Positions 55,275 through 64,000 of a DNA stretch of 64,000 bases are shown piece after piece; position 1 is the stretch's first letter; each line of letters opens with the position of its first letter. Under the pieces are notes generated by a model, which ran no database searches, had not been told where the DNA came from, and saw nothing but the letters and a program-made list of their open reading frames with translations. Made by a program: the position numbers and the translations under genes. The DNA comes from Petunia secreta (taxonomy: Eukaryota > Streptophyta > Magnoliopsida > Solanales > Solanaceae), in NCBI GenBank assembly GCA_029990175.1, contig JARKIP010000005.1, positions 55,293,001 to 55,357,000 on the forward strand. The letters run 5' to 3'.

Positions 55275-55720
55275 TTTTTTCTTTGTTTAGTGGTGTACGT
55301 AGGTGTTGGAGGTTGACTGGCAACAAGAAGCCACAACTTGTAGGGCAATTTAGTACACACGTAAAGTGCTGCCTATTGTGCATCACATGTAGAGATCCAT
55401 ATTCATTTTTGTTTTGCACCAAACCTTCAAATGTTGCCCACAAGGCAGCATTTGAAAAGACACTTACTATGCATTCAAAATTGCTGCCTATTAGGCAGCA
55501 CATGTAGAGCTACTCTACATTTGAACCAGAGCTACTCTACATGTAGTGTGGCCCTGTGGGCAACACTTACAAGGCACTACTTCAGGCGATGAAAAGTGTT
55601 GCATATTAGGCAACACATGTAGAGTTTATGTAGCAGCAATTGTTTGCAGTTCAACTGCAAGTGCTGCCCACAAGGCAGCGAGTGCATTACAAACACATTA
55701 CATTGCAACAGATCTTAAAA

Positions 55721-56239
55721 AGCTTTTTCTGTTAGCACAAATTAACATACATCATCTACAAGTTATTTCAAGTTAATTTAGGCAAAGCAATGCAGTTGCG
55801 ACTAAATAAGAGTAATTGCAATTTCTATTTGTAAATTCTGCAGCAAATACAGATTCAAAGTAATATAATTTTTTTTGCAGCAACTGAAAATCAATGTGAC
55901 GTTATCTAGCAGTAGTTTTCAATCATTATCATCAAAATTCACAAACCGCAATAGCTAATCTGTGATTATACAAAAACTAAACAAATTCCACGAATTTATG
56001 ATGAAATTATGCAAAATTTAATTTAAAAATTGCGTAAAATTAATGAAATATTGAAGAAACTTACTTTTGAATCTTCTTTTTTCTGGAAATTTCAGTTCTT
56101 AGGTTAATCAGTTGGAAGAGTAAAGGGATGAAGGTCTGGAAATAAGTTGCAGAGTTAATGGAGGGAAGGTCTGGTTTATATGCTGTGTTTATATGATTTG
56201 TTCAGGGGTAATTTAGTCCAAAAAGATTCATTTAACTTA
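55721..56239. other. AT-rich part of the Mutator-like element, no gene seen
   Basis: No domain on either strand and no palindromes of the GTGYTGCC type. Confidence 0.4.
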
Positions 56240-56300
56240 AAGAAGGCCATTCTTGCTAAACCACTCTTAGTGGAGTCAATTAGGCAAACCATTTCTTTAA

Positions 56301-56552
56301 GGGGTCGTTTGGTTTGAGGGATTAGCAAATATGGGATATCCCATGATTTAGGGATTAATATTGTCTTGGGATTAGAAGTGGGATAAAACTTGGTATAATC
56401 TTATCCCACCCTCTATATGGGATAAGTTAATCCCATAATTGTGGAATAACTTTATCCCAATTTAGTTTATACCAATAACCAAACAAGGGATACTTTTATC
56501 CCAATTTATATTCCGGGATTATAATCCCTAATCCCGCCAACCAAACGACCCC
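56301..56552. mobile_element. Tourist (PIF/Harbinger) MITE, 252 bases
   Basis: Ends GGGGTCGTTTGGTTTGAGGG and, in reverse complement, GGGGTCGTTTGGTTGGCGGG, flanked by TAA at 56298-56300 and 56553-56555. Internal GGGATTA/TAATCCC and TTATCCC repeats are also partly palindromic. A TAA target is characteristic of PIF/Harbinger. Confidence 0.92.
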
Positions 56553-56696
56553 TAAGTGTCATAGTTTTGTCATTTAACCATTATAGTGTCGAACAGGGAC
56601 ATCAAGGCCACTCTAAAACTTTCTTTAGCTAATTAGAATGTTTGAATGTTCCTAAACATAGAACACCACTCTGAGTCTCAGTGATACAAATTGAAG

Positions 56697-58484
56697 ATGA
56701 GGAGATTTTCTTTACCTTATTCTTATTGCAATGCCTTTTCCTTTCTCTCATTATTTCCTATTTCTCCTTCGGTTTCGGCTTTGGCTTGGGCATTTACAAT
56801 CAGAGATTATTCTTCATCTGTTTCGGCAAAGGCTAAACTTGACAACCTAAAGGGTTTAGACGATTCTGTAACCCTCTTCCGTCAAATGGTCACAACAAAG
56901 CCTCTTCCTTCTGTTTTCAACTTCTCCAAATTACTCAAGACTATGGTACATATGAAACATTACTCTCCTGTTGTTTCTTTATTTCAACAAATGCTTGAAT
57001 TGCGTATCCCCTTTGATGATTTCATCTTGAATATCGTCATTAACACTTATTGCCTAATGCATCGTCCTGATTGCGCATTTTCTGTGTTACCCATTTACTT
57101 CAAGACTGGCATTCCATTTGATGTTGTCACCTTTACCACCTTATTAAGGGGACTCTTTGCTCAAAATAAGATCGTTGATGCAGTTAACCTGTTCAAAATG
57201 TTGGTTAAAGAGAATATTTGTGAGCCTAATGAGTTCATGTATTCGACTGTCATGAATGGGCTTAGCAAAAGGGGCCATACTCAAAAAACGTTTGATTTGC
57301 TCCGGTTAATGGAACAAGGATGCACTAAGCCAGACACACACATCTACAGCATTGTAATAGATGCTCTTTGCAAAGATGGAATGCTAGATGCTGCAGTGAG
57401 CCTTATGAATGAAATGAAACAAAAAGGCATTCCTCCAAACATTGTTACGTATACTTCATTGATCGATGGTTTCTGTAGGTATGGTCAGTGGGAAAAGGTT
57501 AGGACTTTACTCTTTGAAATGGTGAATCTTAATATTTATCCAAATGTGCACACCTTCAGCGTAGTGATAGATGGACTATGCAAAGAAGGGAAAGTTGAAG
57601 ATGCCGAGGAAGTAATGAGACACATGATCGAAAAAGGTGTGGAGCCTGATGTGGTCACCTACTGTGTGATAATTGATGGATATTGCTTGCGCGGTCAAAT
57701 GGATGGAGCGAGGAGAATTTTTAATTCCATGAAAGATAAGAGCATAGAGCCTAACATTACTAGCTATAATATATTAATAAATGGATACTGTAAGAAAAAG
57801 AAATTGGATGAGGCCATGAACTTGTTTCTTCAAATTTCTCAAAATGGGTTAAAACCTAACATTTCAACCTATAATACTATCTTGCAAGGTCTACTTGAAG
57901 TTGGAAGAACTAGCTTAGCGGAAAAGTTATTTGTTGGGATGTTATCTGCTGGTCACAAACCTAATGTATACACTCATCGCATTTTACTTCGTGGTTATTT
58001 TCAAAATGGACTTGTTGAGAATGCTATGTTGCTGTTTCATAAGTTGGAAAGAGAAAGAGAAGACAACGACAACGAAATTGAACTTTACAATATTGTTATT
58101 GACGGATTGTGCAAAAACGGTGAACTTGATAATGCTCGTGATATTTTTGAGAAGCTTTCTTTAATTGGATTGCTTCCCACTGTGGTAACGTACAATACAA
58201 TGATAAATGGATTTTGTCTAAAAGGGATGTTGGATGAAGCTAAAGATATGCTAAGAAAAATGGAGGACAATGGTTATTCGCCAGACAATGTCACTTACAA
58301 TATTATAATGCGAGGATTTCTCAAGTGCAACAAAAGGAGTGAGATGACAATATTTTTTAAGGAAATGACTGGAAGGGACTTCTCATTTGATGCAGCTACA
58401 GTAGAATTGCTAATAGATGTTATAGCAAAGGATTCTTCGTTACTTAACATGATACCACAGTTTCACTCGGGAAGTGAGACGTGA
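56697..58484 (+). CDS. RF-like pentatricopeptide repeat protein (PPR 2)
   Basis: An intact, intronless 595-residue protein. I place the start at the first ATG, 56697 (MRRFSLPYSY). The first 40 residues are Ser/Phe/Arg-rich and fit a mitochondrial presequence. After a half repeat, 14 P-type PPR motifs run from about residue 72 (for example NIVTYTSLIDGFCRYGQWEK) to a tail FHSGSET. Repeat 11 is two residues longer (EREDNDN) than in PPR 1. Repeat order and length otherwise match PPR 1, and most framework residues agree, while 11 of 14 base-recognition pairs differ. Role: organelle, probably mitochondrial, RNA binding of the Restorer-of-fertility-like type; target unknown. A MULE and a Tourist MITE end about 75-145 bases upstream. 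Confidence 0.92.
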   Translation: MRRFSLPYSYCNAFSFLSLFPISPSVSALAWAFTIRDYSSSVSAKAKLDNLKGLDDSVTLFRQMVTTKPLPSVFNFSKLLKTMVHMKHYSPVVSLFQQMLELRIPFDDFILNIVINTYCLMHRPDCAFSVLPIYFKTGIPFDVVTFTTLLRGLFAQNKIVDAVNLFKMLVKENICEPNEFMYSTVMNGLSKRGHTQKTFDLLRLMEQGCTKPDTHIYSIVIDALCKDGMLDAAVSLMNEMKQKGIPPNIVTYTSLIDGFCRYGQWEKVRTLLFEMVNLNIYPNVHTFSVVIDGLCKEGKVEDAEEVMRHMIEKGVEPDVVTYCVIIDGYCLRGQMDGARRIFNSMKDKSIEPNITSYNILINGYCKKKKLDEAMNLFLQISQNGLKPNISTYNTILQGLLEVGRTSLAEKLFVGMLSAGHKPNVYTHRILLRGYFQNGLVENAMLLFHKLEREREDNDNEIELYNIVIDGLCKNGELDNARDIFEKLSLIGLLPTVVTYNTMINGFCLKGMLDEAKDMLRKMEDNGYSPDNVTYNIIMRGFLKCNKRSEMTIFFKEMTGRDFSFDAATVELLIDVIAKDSSLLNMIPQFHSGSET

Positions 58485-58720
58485 TTATTACCTATCAAAA
58501 AAAAAAAGTGAGACGTGATTATTTATTTCACTTGGTATAATTGGCTATACTATCACTATGATGCAACTTCCTTTTAACTTTGGAAAAGAAATCACTGCCA
58601 AAGGAGTTGCAGAAGCTGAAAGAATGGCAATTAGAGTTACTCAGGTGTTACCATTTTTTTTTTTTAATAATTTTGAGAATCAATAGCATCTTTGAAACTT
58701 TTGAAATAGTTGACGAAACA
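58485..58720 (+). other. 3' flank of PPR 2
   Basis: Shares TATACTATCACTATGATG and GAAAGAAATCA-like runs with the flank of PPR 1. A 12-base A run and an extra GTGAGACGTGATTATT copy (58507) show a small tandem duplication around the stop codon. No gene. Confidence 0.6.
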
Positions 58721-59105
58721 ATAGTTCTGTTAGTTTCTAAGTCTGATAACATCAACCATAAGTGGAGCCCCACAGGCCAGAACTGTCGTGATCACCATGG
58801 AGAATTCTAGGTCACATGAGAAGCTTCTTTCAATGTCTTTTTTTGGGGGGGGGGGGGGGGTGAAGGATGGTGCTGGCATTGGCCTCGGAGTATACGACAT
58901 AGTTTAAAGATTCCATCGAGAAAAGAAGTTTCTTACATAATGAGCAAGATTCTTGCAGTGCTTGATACCAACGTCCTCTTCAAGTCAACCCTGATTGTGG
59001 CCTCAAGACTCGCTAGTATAATGAAGTCAAGCCTGCTCTCTACAACATGGTAGCAGATGCTGAGCTCCTTCATGCACAATTGGCCAGCATCAAGCAAGCT
59101 TGAAT
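58721..59105 (+). pseudogene. MetE C-terminal exon remnant 2
   Basis: Pieces match the end of plant MetE: VITMENSRSHEKLLSM (about 58791-58840), a G run (58846-58860), DGAGIG-like and VYDI (58866-58900), shifted ILAVLDTN, VNPDCGLKTR then stop (about 58984-59015), EVKPALYNMVADAELLHAQL and ASIKQA at the end. It keeps the zinc-site CGLKTR block that remnant 1 lost, so the two decayed separately after a shared duplication. It directly follows PPR 2. Confidence 0.82.
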
Positions 59106-59329
59106 TACCATACATGCCTACAAACAAAGGCATCGGTGGTCGATCCAACTGAAAGACCTGAAACGCCTTTGTACTTGCCATGAAAATGAAGAAGTGCTTT
59201 GAGAGACTTTTCATTCAAATGTTTAACAACTTAGTGTACTTTGAGATCTGTTGCATCTCACTGTGTGATGGACTGTTTATACGAGATTCTCGTTCTGGAT
59301 GCAGCTCATGCATTGGCCTGAATCAGGTT
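59106..59329 (+). other. Spacer between MetE remnants
   Basis: Contains sequence shared with the region after remnant 1 (GGCATCGGTGGTCGATCCA against GGTGGGCGATCCATCGAAA). No gene. Confidence 0.4.
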
Positions 59330-61960
59330 TTATTCCCAGATGTTAAGTTCTCGTATGCATCCATCTCACAAGGCGATTAATGTATACAAGGTGACTAATC
59401 TGTAAGTTCATGGCTCATACGAAAGATTTTGATTTTCTTTCTCATTGCAAATGTGTATTAGTTAGAATGGTACAATATGTTGTATAAGGTGTATCAATCA
59501 GGATCATATACACATTAAGATAGGGAAACCAAAAAGGTTGTGATGTCAACTCTGCTTAGAGATCTGATGAGCACTTTGTATGATCAGAATCAGCATAGAA
59601 TTGCAGAAATGTGGCCATCTTGTACAGATTTTGTAACTCTTATTTTATTGTCTAGATTGACACCATCGTGCTGTGGTAGTGACTCGCATTTTTCTTAGTA
59701 TCATATGCCCTTTAGTAGTCAATCGTATGTTCAATGTTGTGAAATCGTCAGATCTTTAACTCCGTGATAGGGCTTGTGATACGATCTTGGATAGCCCAGC
59801 TAGCATGGATCTCATTAGGGGAGAATAAAGCATCCCACCATTGTTTCTTCTTTCCTTCTAAAAGTAGAACTACTTTTGTTTTGTTTCCTGTCCTAAGTTT
59901 CATATTTCTTTTCTGAAGACGTCTTTGTTTCCTTTTCTTGGTATGTTTCTACTTATTTTCCATATTATTTCCTTTCTTTATTTTATGTTATTTGCCTTCC
60001 GGATCAGAATCGGAATTGTCTTTTCCTAGCTTTATGTAACGGATAAATATAATTGGTAGACTTGTTTCTTAGGAGAGATTTCACATGTTGTGATTACAAT
60101 GACCTTTGTTAGGTTGGAAACCTGATTGTTCGGATTGAACTAGGGAATTACTTTAACGTTTAAGTTCTTGACAATATTTCTTTCTTCTTTAAATCTTTTG
60201 TCTTTGGTTCTTACTTGTTGTTTCTTCTGGGGTGATTGATTTCATATATTAATTGTTACCATATATGTTCAGTTAGGTCTAAAGTTCATTTTGCCGTCCA
60301 ATTTCTTTGGGAATTTCTGTGATTCTATCATTAATTAGTTTGTTTAGTACTCCTATTATTATACCATTACTTGTATCCCGAATCATATCAGTCTTTTCTC
60401 AGGTTTTCCTTTTTATATCATATGGAACATGTGTGGAATTTTGCTTCATTTAGGCTGATTTAATTGAAGCATTTTTTTCTTGTGAGTTTCTAATGTGTGC
60501 CTCTCCAACTGGATTTTTTTATGAAGTTGAACTGACATTCAATGCAAGTTACGTACTAATCTGATGTTTATGCTTGGGTTTTTGTATTTCAACTTTTTTT
60601 ATTGTGTGCTTGTCTTTCCCATGCATCACACATATCTCTGACTGCTGCGAGCATAACCGGTAGCCACATGTCAGCCGTTTAGTCTGTTCCTCCAATTATC
60701 TAAACTTTTAGAATTACTTGATGTACTGATATTGTTCAACCCTTTGATTTTGTATCTAAGCAATGACACAGTCCCTGTCCTTGTAGGCCCAGTTTCCTCC
60801 CCCTTCTTATCAAAAGCAGCAGAAACTGATAAAAGAAGTTTTCATCTTCTCTCACTGATTGACAAGATTCTTCCTGTTACAAGTGCAGACGAACATCTGT
60901 AGTTCATTCCTGTATTTCTGTATCAAATGTTCAACAGAACTGCCTTATATGTTGCTGCTCTTTCAGAGAATTCATCGCTGAACTGCATTGAGGTTTGATC
61001 TAATTCGGGGATCAAAGACTCTTGATTTGATTGCGAGTGGTTTTCTTTCTGAGAATTATCTTTTAGCCAGAGCAGTTGATGGGATGAATGTTTGGGCTAA
61101 TGATCTTGCTTCTTCCCTCAGTACCTTGCAAGCTCTTGAGGACCTAGTTGGGAAAGGTAATTGGTTGTAACTGCACTTTTTCACATTGAATAGCAAAATC
61201 TGAGTCTGCATATGTTCTCAAGAAGTCTAGAAGTTTATGTTAATTGTGATTTTCTTGTTTGATAACTAAGAAATCCTCGAGAGCCAATAGCTCAAGGTTC
61301 GAAACATGGTGGATATGCACCTTGCCCTCTATCCTTCTCCACTTAAATATCTGGAAGTTTCGAATCCATGATATGTGCCTAACTCAGACATCACAAGCTG
61401 CGTTGTGGGGGCATTTAAATTGTGATTTTCTTTCTACTCTAGCTTTTCATTATGGAATTAGCATTGAGGGCTGGGTTTTGTAGCGCTGCTCTCCTTACCC
61501 TGTGATTATTAGGCACCGCAAGTTCGGTATTAAGATTTGAAATACTGCAGCACAGCAATTTCGGCTGTTACCTTTGTTTGGTATCCTGTCAAACACTTCA
61601 CTACTTGTTTGTTATCAGCGCAATTTTCTTTAGAGCAATTGGTCTTCCAAAATTTTCTATTGACTTTTGTTACGCATCTGGTTTTCTAGATGCTGTCCTC
61701 AGTTTGCTCTCTGCTTTATCTCAAAGTTAAGGAATAAATAAGATTAGTGAATTCTTTGCAGCTACATAATTGTTTCAGCAAGTGCAGAAATTATAGGTAT
61801 GTTCATTATTGGAAGCATATGAGTGACATGTTGGACATTTCTTTTCTTCATACAGTTGTGCCCTCCACCTCCTGCTCGCTTCTCCACTCTGCAGTTGATT
61901 TAGTGCATGAAACTAAGTTGGATGAAGAAATTAAGTCTTGGTTGCACTTGCTGTACTAAA
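59330..61960 (+). pseudogene. Second MetE pseudogene, N-terminal-domain exons with introns
   Basis: Readable exon parts in MetE order: DVKFSYAS then HKAINVYK in shifted frame (59337-59395, after a TTCCCAG acceptor); GPVSSPFLSKAAETDKRSFH and LLSLIDKILPV (60786-60880); RFDLIRGSKTLDLIASGF, DGMNVWANDLASSLSTLQAL and EDLVGKG (60989-61157) with a donor G|GTAATTGG; after a CATACAG acceptor, VVPSTSCSLLHSAVDLVHET and KLDEEIKSWL (61857-61945). These belong to the N-terminal half and linker of MetE, so this copy lies downstream of, and is separate from, the C-terminal remnant at 58721. Introns are retained, so it is a DNA-level duplicate. A SINE sits in one intron. The stretches 59401-60777 and 61161-61240 hold no recognisable exon. 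Confidence 0.8.
61257..61417 (-). mobile_element. SINE in a MetE intron, 15-base target duplication
   Basis: 161 bases flanked by AATTGTGATTTTCTT (61242-61256 and 61418-61432). On the minus strand it reads GATTCGAAACTT (B-box-like), TATTTAAGTGGAGAAGGATA and TCGAGGATTTCTTAGTTATC, the same tail family as the SINEs at 45140 and 62221. The poly(A) end is short. Confidence 0.88.
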
Positions 61961-62220
61961 TTTGGTTGAAGTCGTGCATTGACAAAGGCATTAGTTTGAC
62001 AAAAAGACGGGTAATCATCTATATGAATCATCATTCAAGATCAGAAAATATAATTCTAGAATGTATGGGAGTTAAATAGTAATGGATCTGTAAAATGTTA
62101 AATCTGCTTTTACGATAAAGTTAACCAAAACCCATGCTGTTTTTAGCTACATTTAGTTTCTCTTGTTGGATTACTAAACTTTCTTATTGTATTGATCTTT
62201 AATGGATCTACTGAATGTTA
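61961..62220 (+). other. Intergenic sequence after MetE pseudogene
   Basis: AT-rich, no domain or repeat recognised. Confidence 0.4.
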
Positions 62221-62405
62221 TAGTAGTTTACTCTAGTGGTAGAAGCGCAGAGCGTTGAGCGCTCGTCACCAGTACAAATCGTGCTACAGATATAGCCTGA
62301 TATTTAAGTGGATAGAGGGGGAGGAGCGGTCCCATTATCCACCGTTTTGAACTTTGCCCCATTAGCCCTGGGAGATTTCTTGGTTATCGCCAAGAAAAAA
62401 AAAAC
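62221..62405 (+). mobile_element. tRNA-derived SINE with poly(A) end
   Basis: TCTAGTGGTAGAAGCGCAGA is an A-box-like start; the B box is decayed (TACAAATCGTGC). ATATTTAAGTGGATAGAGGG, GGTCCCATTATCCACC and GAGATTTCTTGGTTATCGCC follow, then A10. I found no clear target duplication. Confidence 0.75.
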
Positions 62406-62645
62406 AAGGATGATTATAATCACCACTATATTTAAACCGTGTCTATTTTTATTTTCTCAAATATATAAGCGTTATTGTGAAGTTAAATCGTATTAATATG
62501 AACTTAAACATGGTATTGTTTCTGCCCCTTGTTATTGGTTAAATTCTGTAAGTTGTGTTTGCTGCTTTCTTCAGGATTTTGATGAAGAAAGCATAACTTT
62601 GGGAAATGACCTTCATCCTTTTCCTCCTGTCAATCTAGTCTAAAT
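62406..62645 (+). other. Intergenic, no gene seen
   Basis: AT-rich sequence with no recognisable frame. Confidence 0.4.
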
Positions 62646-62680
62646 AAACACACACACACACACACACACTCTCTCTCTCT
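62646..62680 (+). repeat. (CA)n(CT)n microsatellite
   Basis: About 11 CA units followed by 6 CT units. Confidence 0.95.
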
Positions 62681-63264
62681 ATTGAGGCAAAACTCTTTAA
62701 CTTTTCCATTTAAGACAATCTTTACGTGCTATGATTGAGCAGATTTTAAGGTTTCAGAAACATGCCTGGTCTGTTAACCGTTCTACACTTGTACTGGTGA
62801 CAAATCATTGCATAACATGCTTGCATATAATTCTGGACTGGAACTCCAATAAAAATGATCATCAGTGATCAGTAGATAGTCTGTTAAAAATTTATCAAAA
62901 AAAGTAGATATAGCTATTCAACTGTGGTTCTTATGCTCTTATTACTATCTGTCTTGTCTTTCCCTACTTCATTTTTTTTTTTTTTTTTTTTTTTTTGCTT
63001 TTAGCAAATGCAAGATGCTCATTATCTTATCTCCACAGTCCACAGGTGCTGAAAAGGTTACTTCATCTTATGAGAAGCCACCATCTTCATGATGTGCTAT
63101 TTGCCGAGGGAAACTGAAGCATCAGCTGCAATTACACAATCCCTTTCCTCCAGTGTCTCGAATGCAAATTCTAGTGCGACAAAGACTGAGGAAACCAAAA
63201 GTTAACTCCTTATTAATAAAAACCCCTCCGCAGCATTCTTCTCTTCCCTATATCTAAAAATAAC
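62681..63264 (+). other. Intergenic sequence with poly(T) tract
   Basis: A run of about 27 T at 62971-62996. No gene recognised. The last 60 bases may be 5' UTR of the Ran copy. Confidence 0.45.
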
Positions 63265-63950
63265 ATGGCACTTCCAAATCAGCACACTGTAGATTATCCA
63301 AGTTATAAACTTGTTATTGTTGGTGATGGTGGAACTGGAAAAATTAAATTTGTGAAAAGGCTACTGGTAAATTTGAAAAGAAATATGAACCCACGATTGG
63401 TGTGGAGGTGCATCCATTGGTTTTTTTCACAAACTGTGGGAAGATTAGGTTTTACTGCTAGGATACAGCTGGTCAGTAGAAATTTGGTGGCCTTAGGGAT
63501 GGCTACTACATTCATGGTCAATCTGCCATCATCATGTTTTATGTAACAGCCTGATTGACATACAAGAATGTTCTCACATGGCATCGTGATCTTTGCCGTG
63601 TCTTAGAATATTCCCATTGTTCTTTGCAGAAACAAGGTCAATGTGAAGAACCAAGTTAAGGCAAAGAAGGTTATGTTTCCACCAGAAGAAGAATCTACAA
63701 TATTATGAGATATCAGCAAATAGTAACTACAACTTTGAGAAGCCTTTCCTCTACCTTGCAAGGAAACTCGCTGGGGATTCCAACTTGCACTTCGTGAAAT
63801 CTCCTGCCCTTGCTCCTCCTGAAGTACAGATCAGCATTGTTTTACAGCAACATCACGACGCTGAGCTTGCTGAGGCTGTCAATCAACCCCTCCCAGATGA
63901 TGATGATGAGATCTGTAAAGTGACAGAGAATGGAGGAATCTCTTTCTAGT
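63265..63950 (+). pseudogene. Processed pseudogene of the GTPase Ran
   Basis: Ran is the small GTPase that drives nuclear transport. From ATG 63265 the protein reads MALPNQHTVDYPSYKLVIVG with the P-loop GDGGTGKIKFVKR, where the family has GKTTFVKR, so a key Thr is lost. A shift follows near 63367. Later parts in other frames are recognisable: YKNVLTWHRDLCR-like (about 63565-63600), NKVNVKNQVKAKKV (63631-63675), LQYYEISANSNYNFEKPFLY (63690-63750), LARKLAGDSNLHF, and a C-terminal acidic DDDDE (63896-63912). All parts are colinear without introns, unlike plant Ran genes, so it is a retrocopy. At least four shifts or stops disable it. Confidence 0.88.
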
Positions 63951-64000
63951 ATTATTTCAACAGGTTAAGGTTTATATACAAACTATAGTGTATCTAAATA

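Larger units (their letters stand above)
52650..55720. repeat. Irregular array of GTGYTGCC/GGCARCAC palindromes
   Basis: More than 20 short inverted repeats scattered through 3 kb. Well-formed ones include GTTGCCCACAGGGCAAC (52660-52676), GTTGCCCTGTGGGCAAC (52823), CTGCCTATTAGGCAGCAC (55485), GTTGCATATTAGGCAAC and GCTGCCCACAAGGCAGC (55662). The block 53560-53800 is repeated at 53900-54140 (GTCAAGTGCTGCTT.TCAGGC, CTGTTGCCCATTTGCCAACA). The array flanks and invades the transposase region but not its coding exons. Confidence 0.8.
52226..56620. mobile_element. Mutator-like element with truncated transposase and palindrome array
   Basis: Similar sequences in opposite orientation lie at 52226-52325 (GGTTATG.., TCTCCACTAAGCAATTGTTT, CCAAAATGGCCTCCT) and 56240-56290 (reverse complement GGTTTGCC.., GACTCCACTAAGAGTGGTTT, GCAAGAATGGCCTTCT), which fit terminal repeats of one element. 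The outer limits are uncertain; the right one may run past the Tourist MITE to about 56620. Between them lie a minus-strand Mutator transposase end (54489-55274) and many short palindromes. A (CT)n tract, AT-rich stretches and no other gene fill the rest. Confidence 0.65.

Overview
The window is plant nuclear DNA, most likely from the Solanaceae. The signs are intron-type splice sites, RF-like pentatricopeptide repeat (PPR) genes, plant LTR-retrotransposon lineages with tRNA-Asp, initiator tRNA-Met and tRNA-Arg primer sites, a solo LTR starting TGTCACGACCC, and short SINEs whose tail carries CCCATTATCCACC. The family assignment is inference; no species can be named from this alone. Only two intact host genes are visible. 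Nearly everything else is transposon sequence or broken gene copies.

Bases 1-26638 are a nested stack of retrotransposons. An Athila-type element (minus strand; gag start, tRNA-Asp primer site, 1.34-kb 5' LTR ending at 3517) sits in the protease/RT junction of a CRM-like chromovirus A (minus strand; gag and protease remnants, initiator tRNA-Met primer site, 0.8-kb 5' LTR to about 7420). A in turn sits in the gag of a second CRM-like element B (plus strand; gag to integrase with stops and frameshifts, 3' LTR to 12115). B lies inside the 5' LTR of a large Tat/Ogre-lineage element O. The other LTR of O (23943-26638) still shows the empty site. O has no reverse transcriptase or integrase between its LTRs. 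It holds an accessory ORF (probably the DUF7745-type Ogre ORF), two successive gag modules, and a 28-base minisatellite whose units can fold as hairpins.

Bases 26639-37460 hold a second pol-less, gag-only Tat-lineage element (T2), then a direct tandem duplication of about 3.0 kb (28952-34440 and 34441-37460). A 2449-base solo LTR with a perfect 5-base target duplication landed in the first copy only, so it is younger than the duplication. The duplication ends 75 bases before the first PPR gene.

Bases 37536-59100 are framed by two intact, intronless RF-like PPR genes (37536-39284 and 56697-58484). Both are followed by the same decayed C-terminal exon of cobalamin-independent methionine synthase (MetE), so gene and exon were copied together. 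Between them lie L1-type LINE remnants (with a younger LINE nested in an older one), a decayed double-stranded-RNA-binding-protein gene with an internal tandem duplication, a SINE split by a later insertion, a Stowaway MITE, two Mutator-like elements (MULEs) with clear 9-base target duplications, and a roughly 4-kb MULE with a truncated transposase and a remarkable array of short GC-centred palindromes, whose right terminal repeat holds a Tourist MITE.

Bases 59330-63990 carry a second, intron-containing MetE pseudogene with a SINE in one intron, another SINE, simple repeats and a processed pseudogene of the GTPase Ran. No tRNA or rRNA gene and no CRISPR array was found. The expressed host content is probably just the two PPR proteins.
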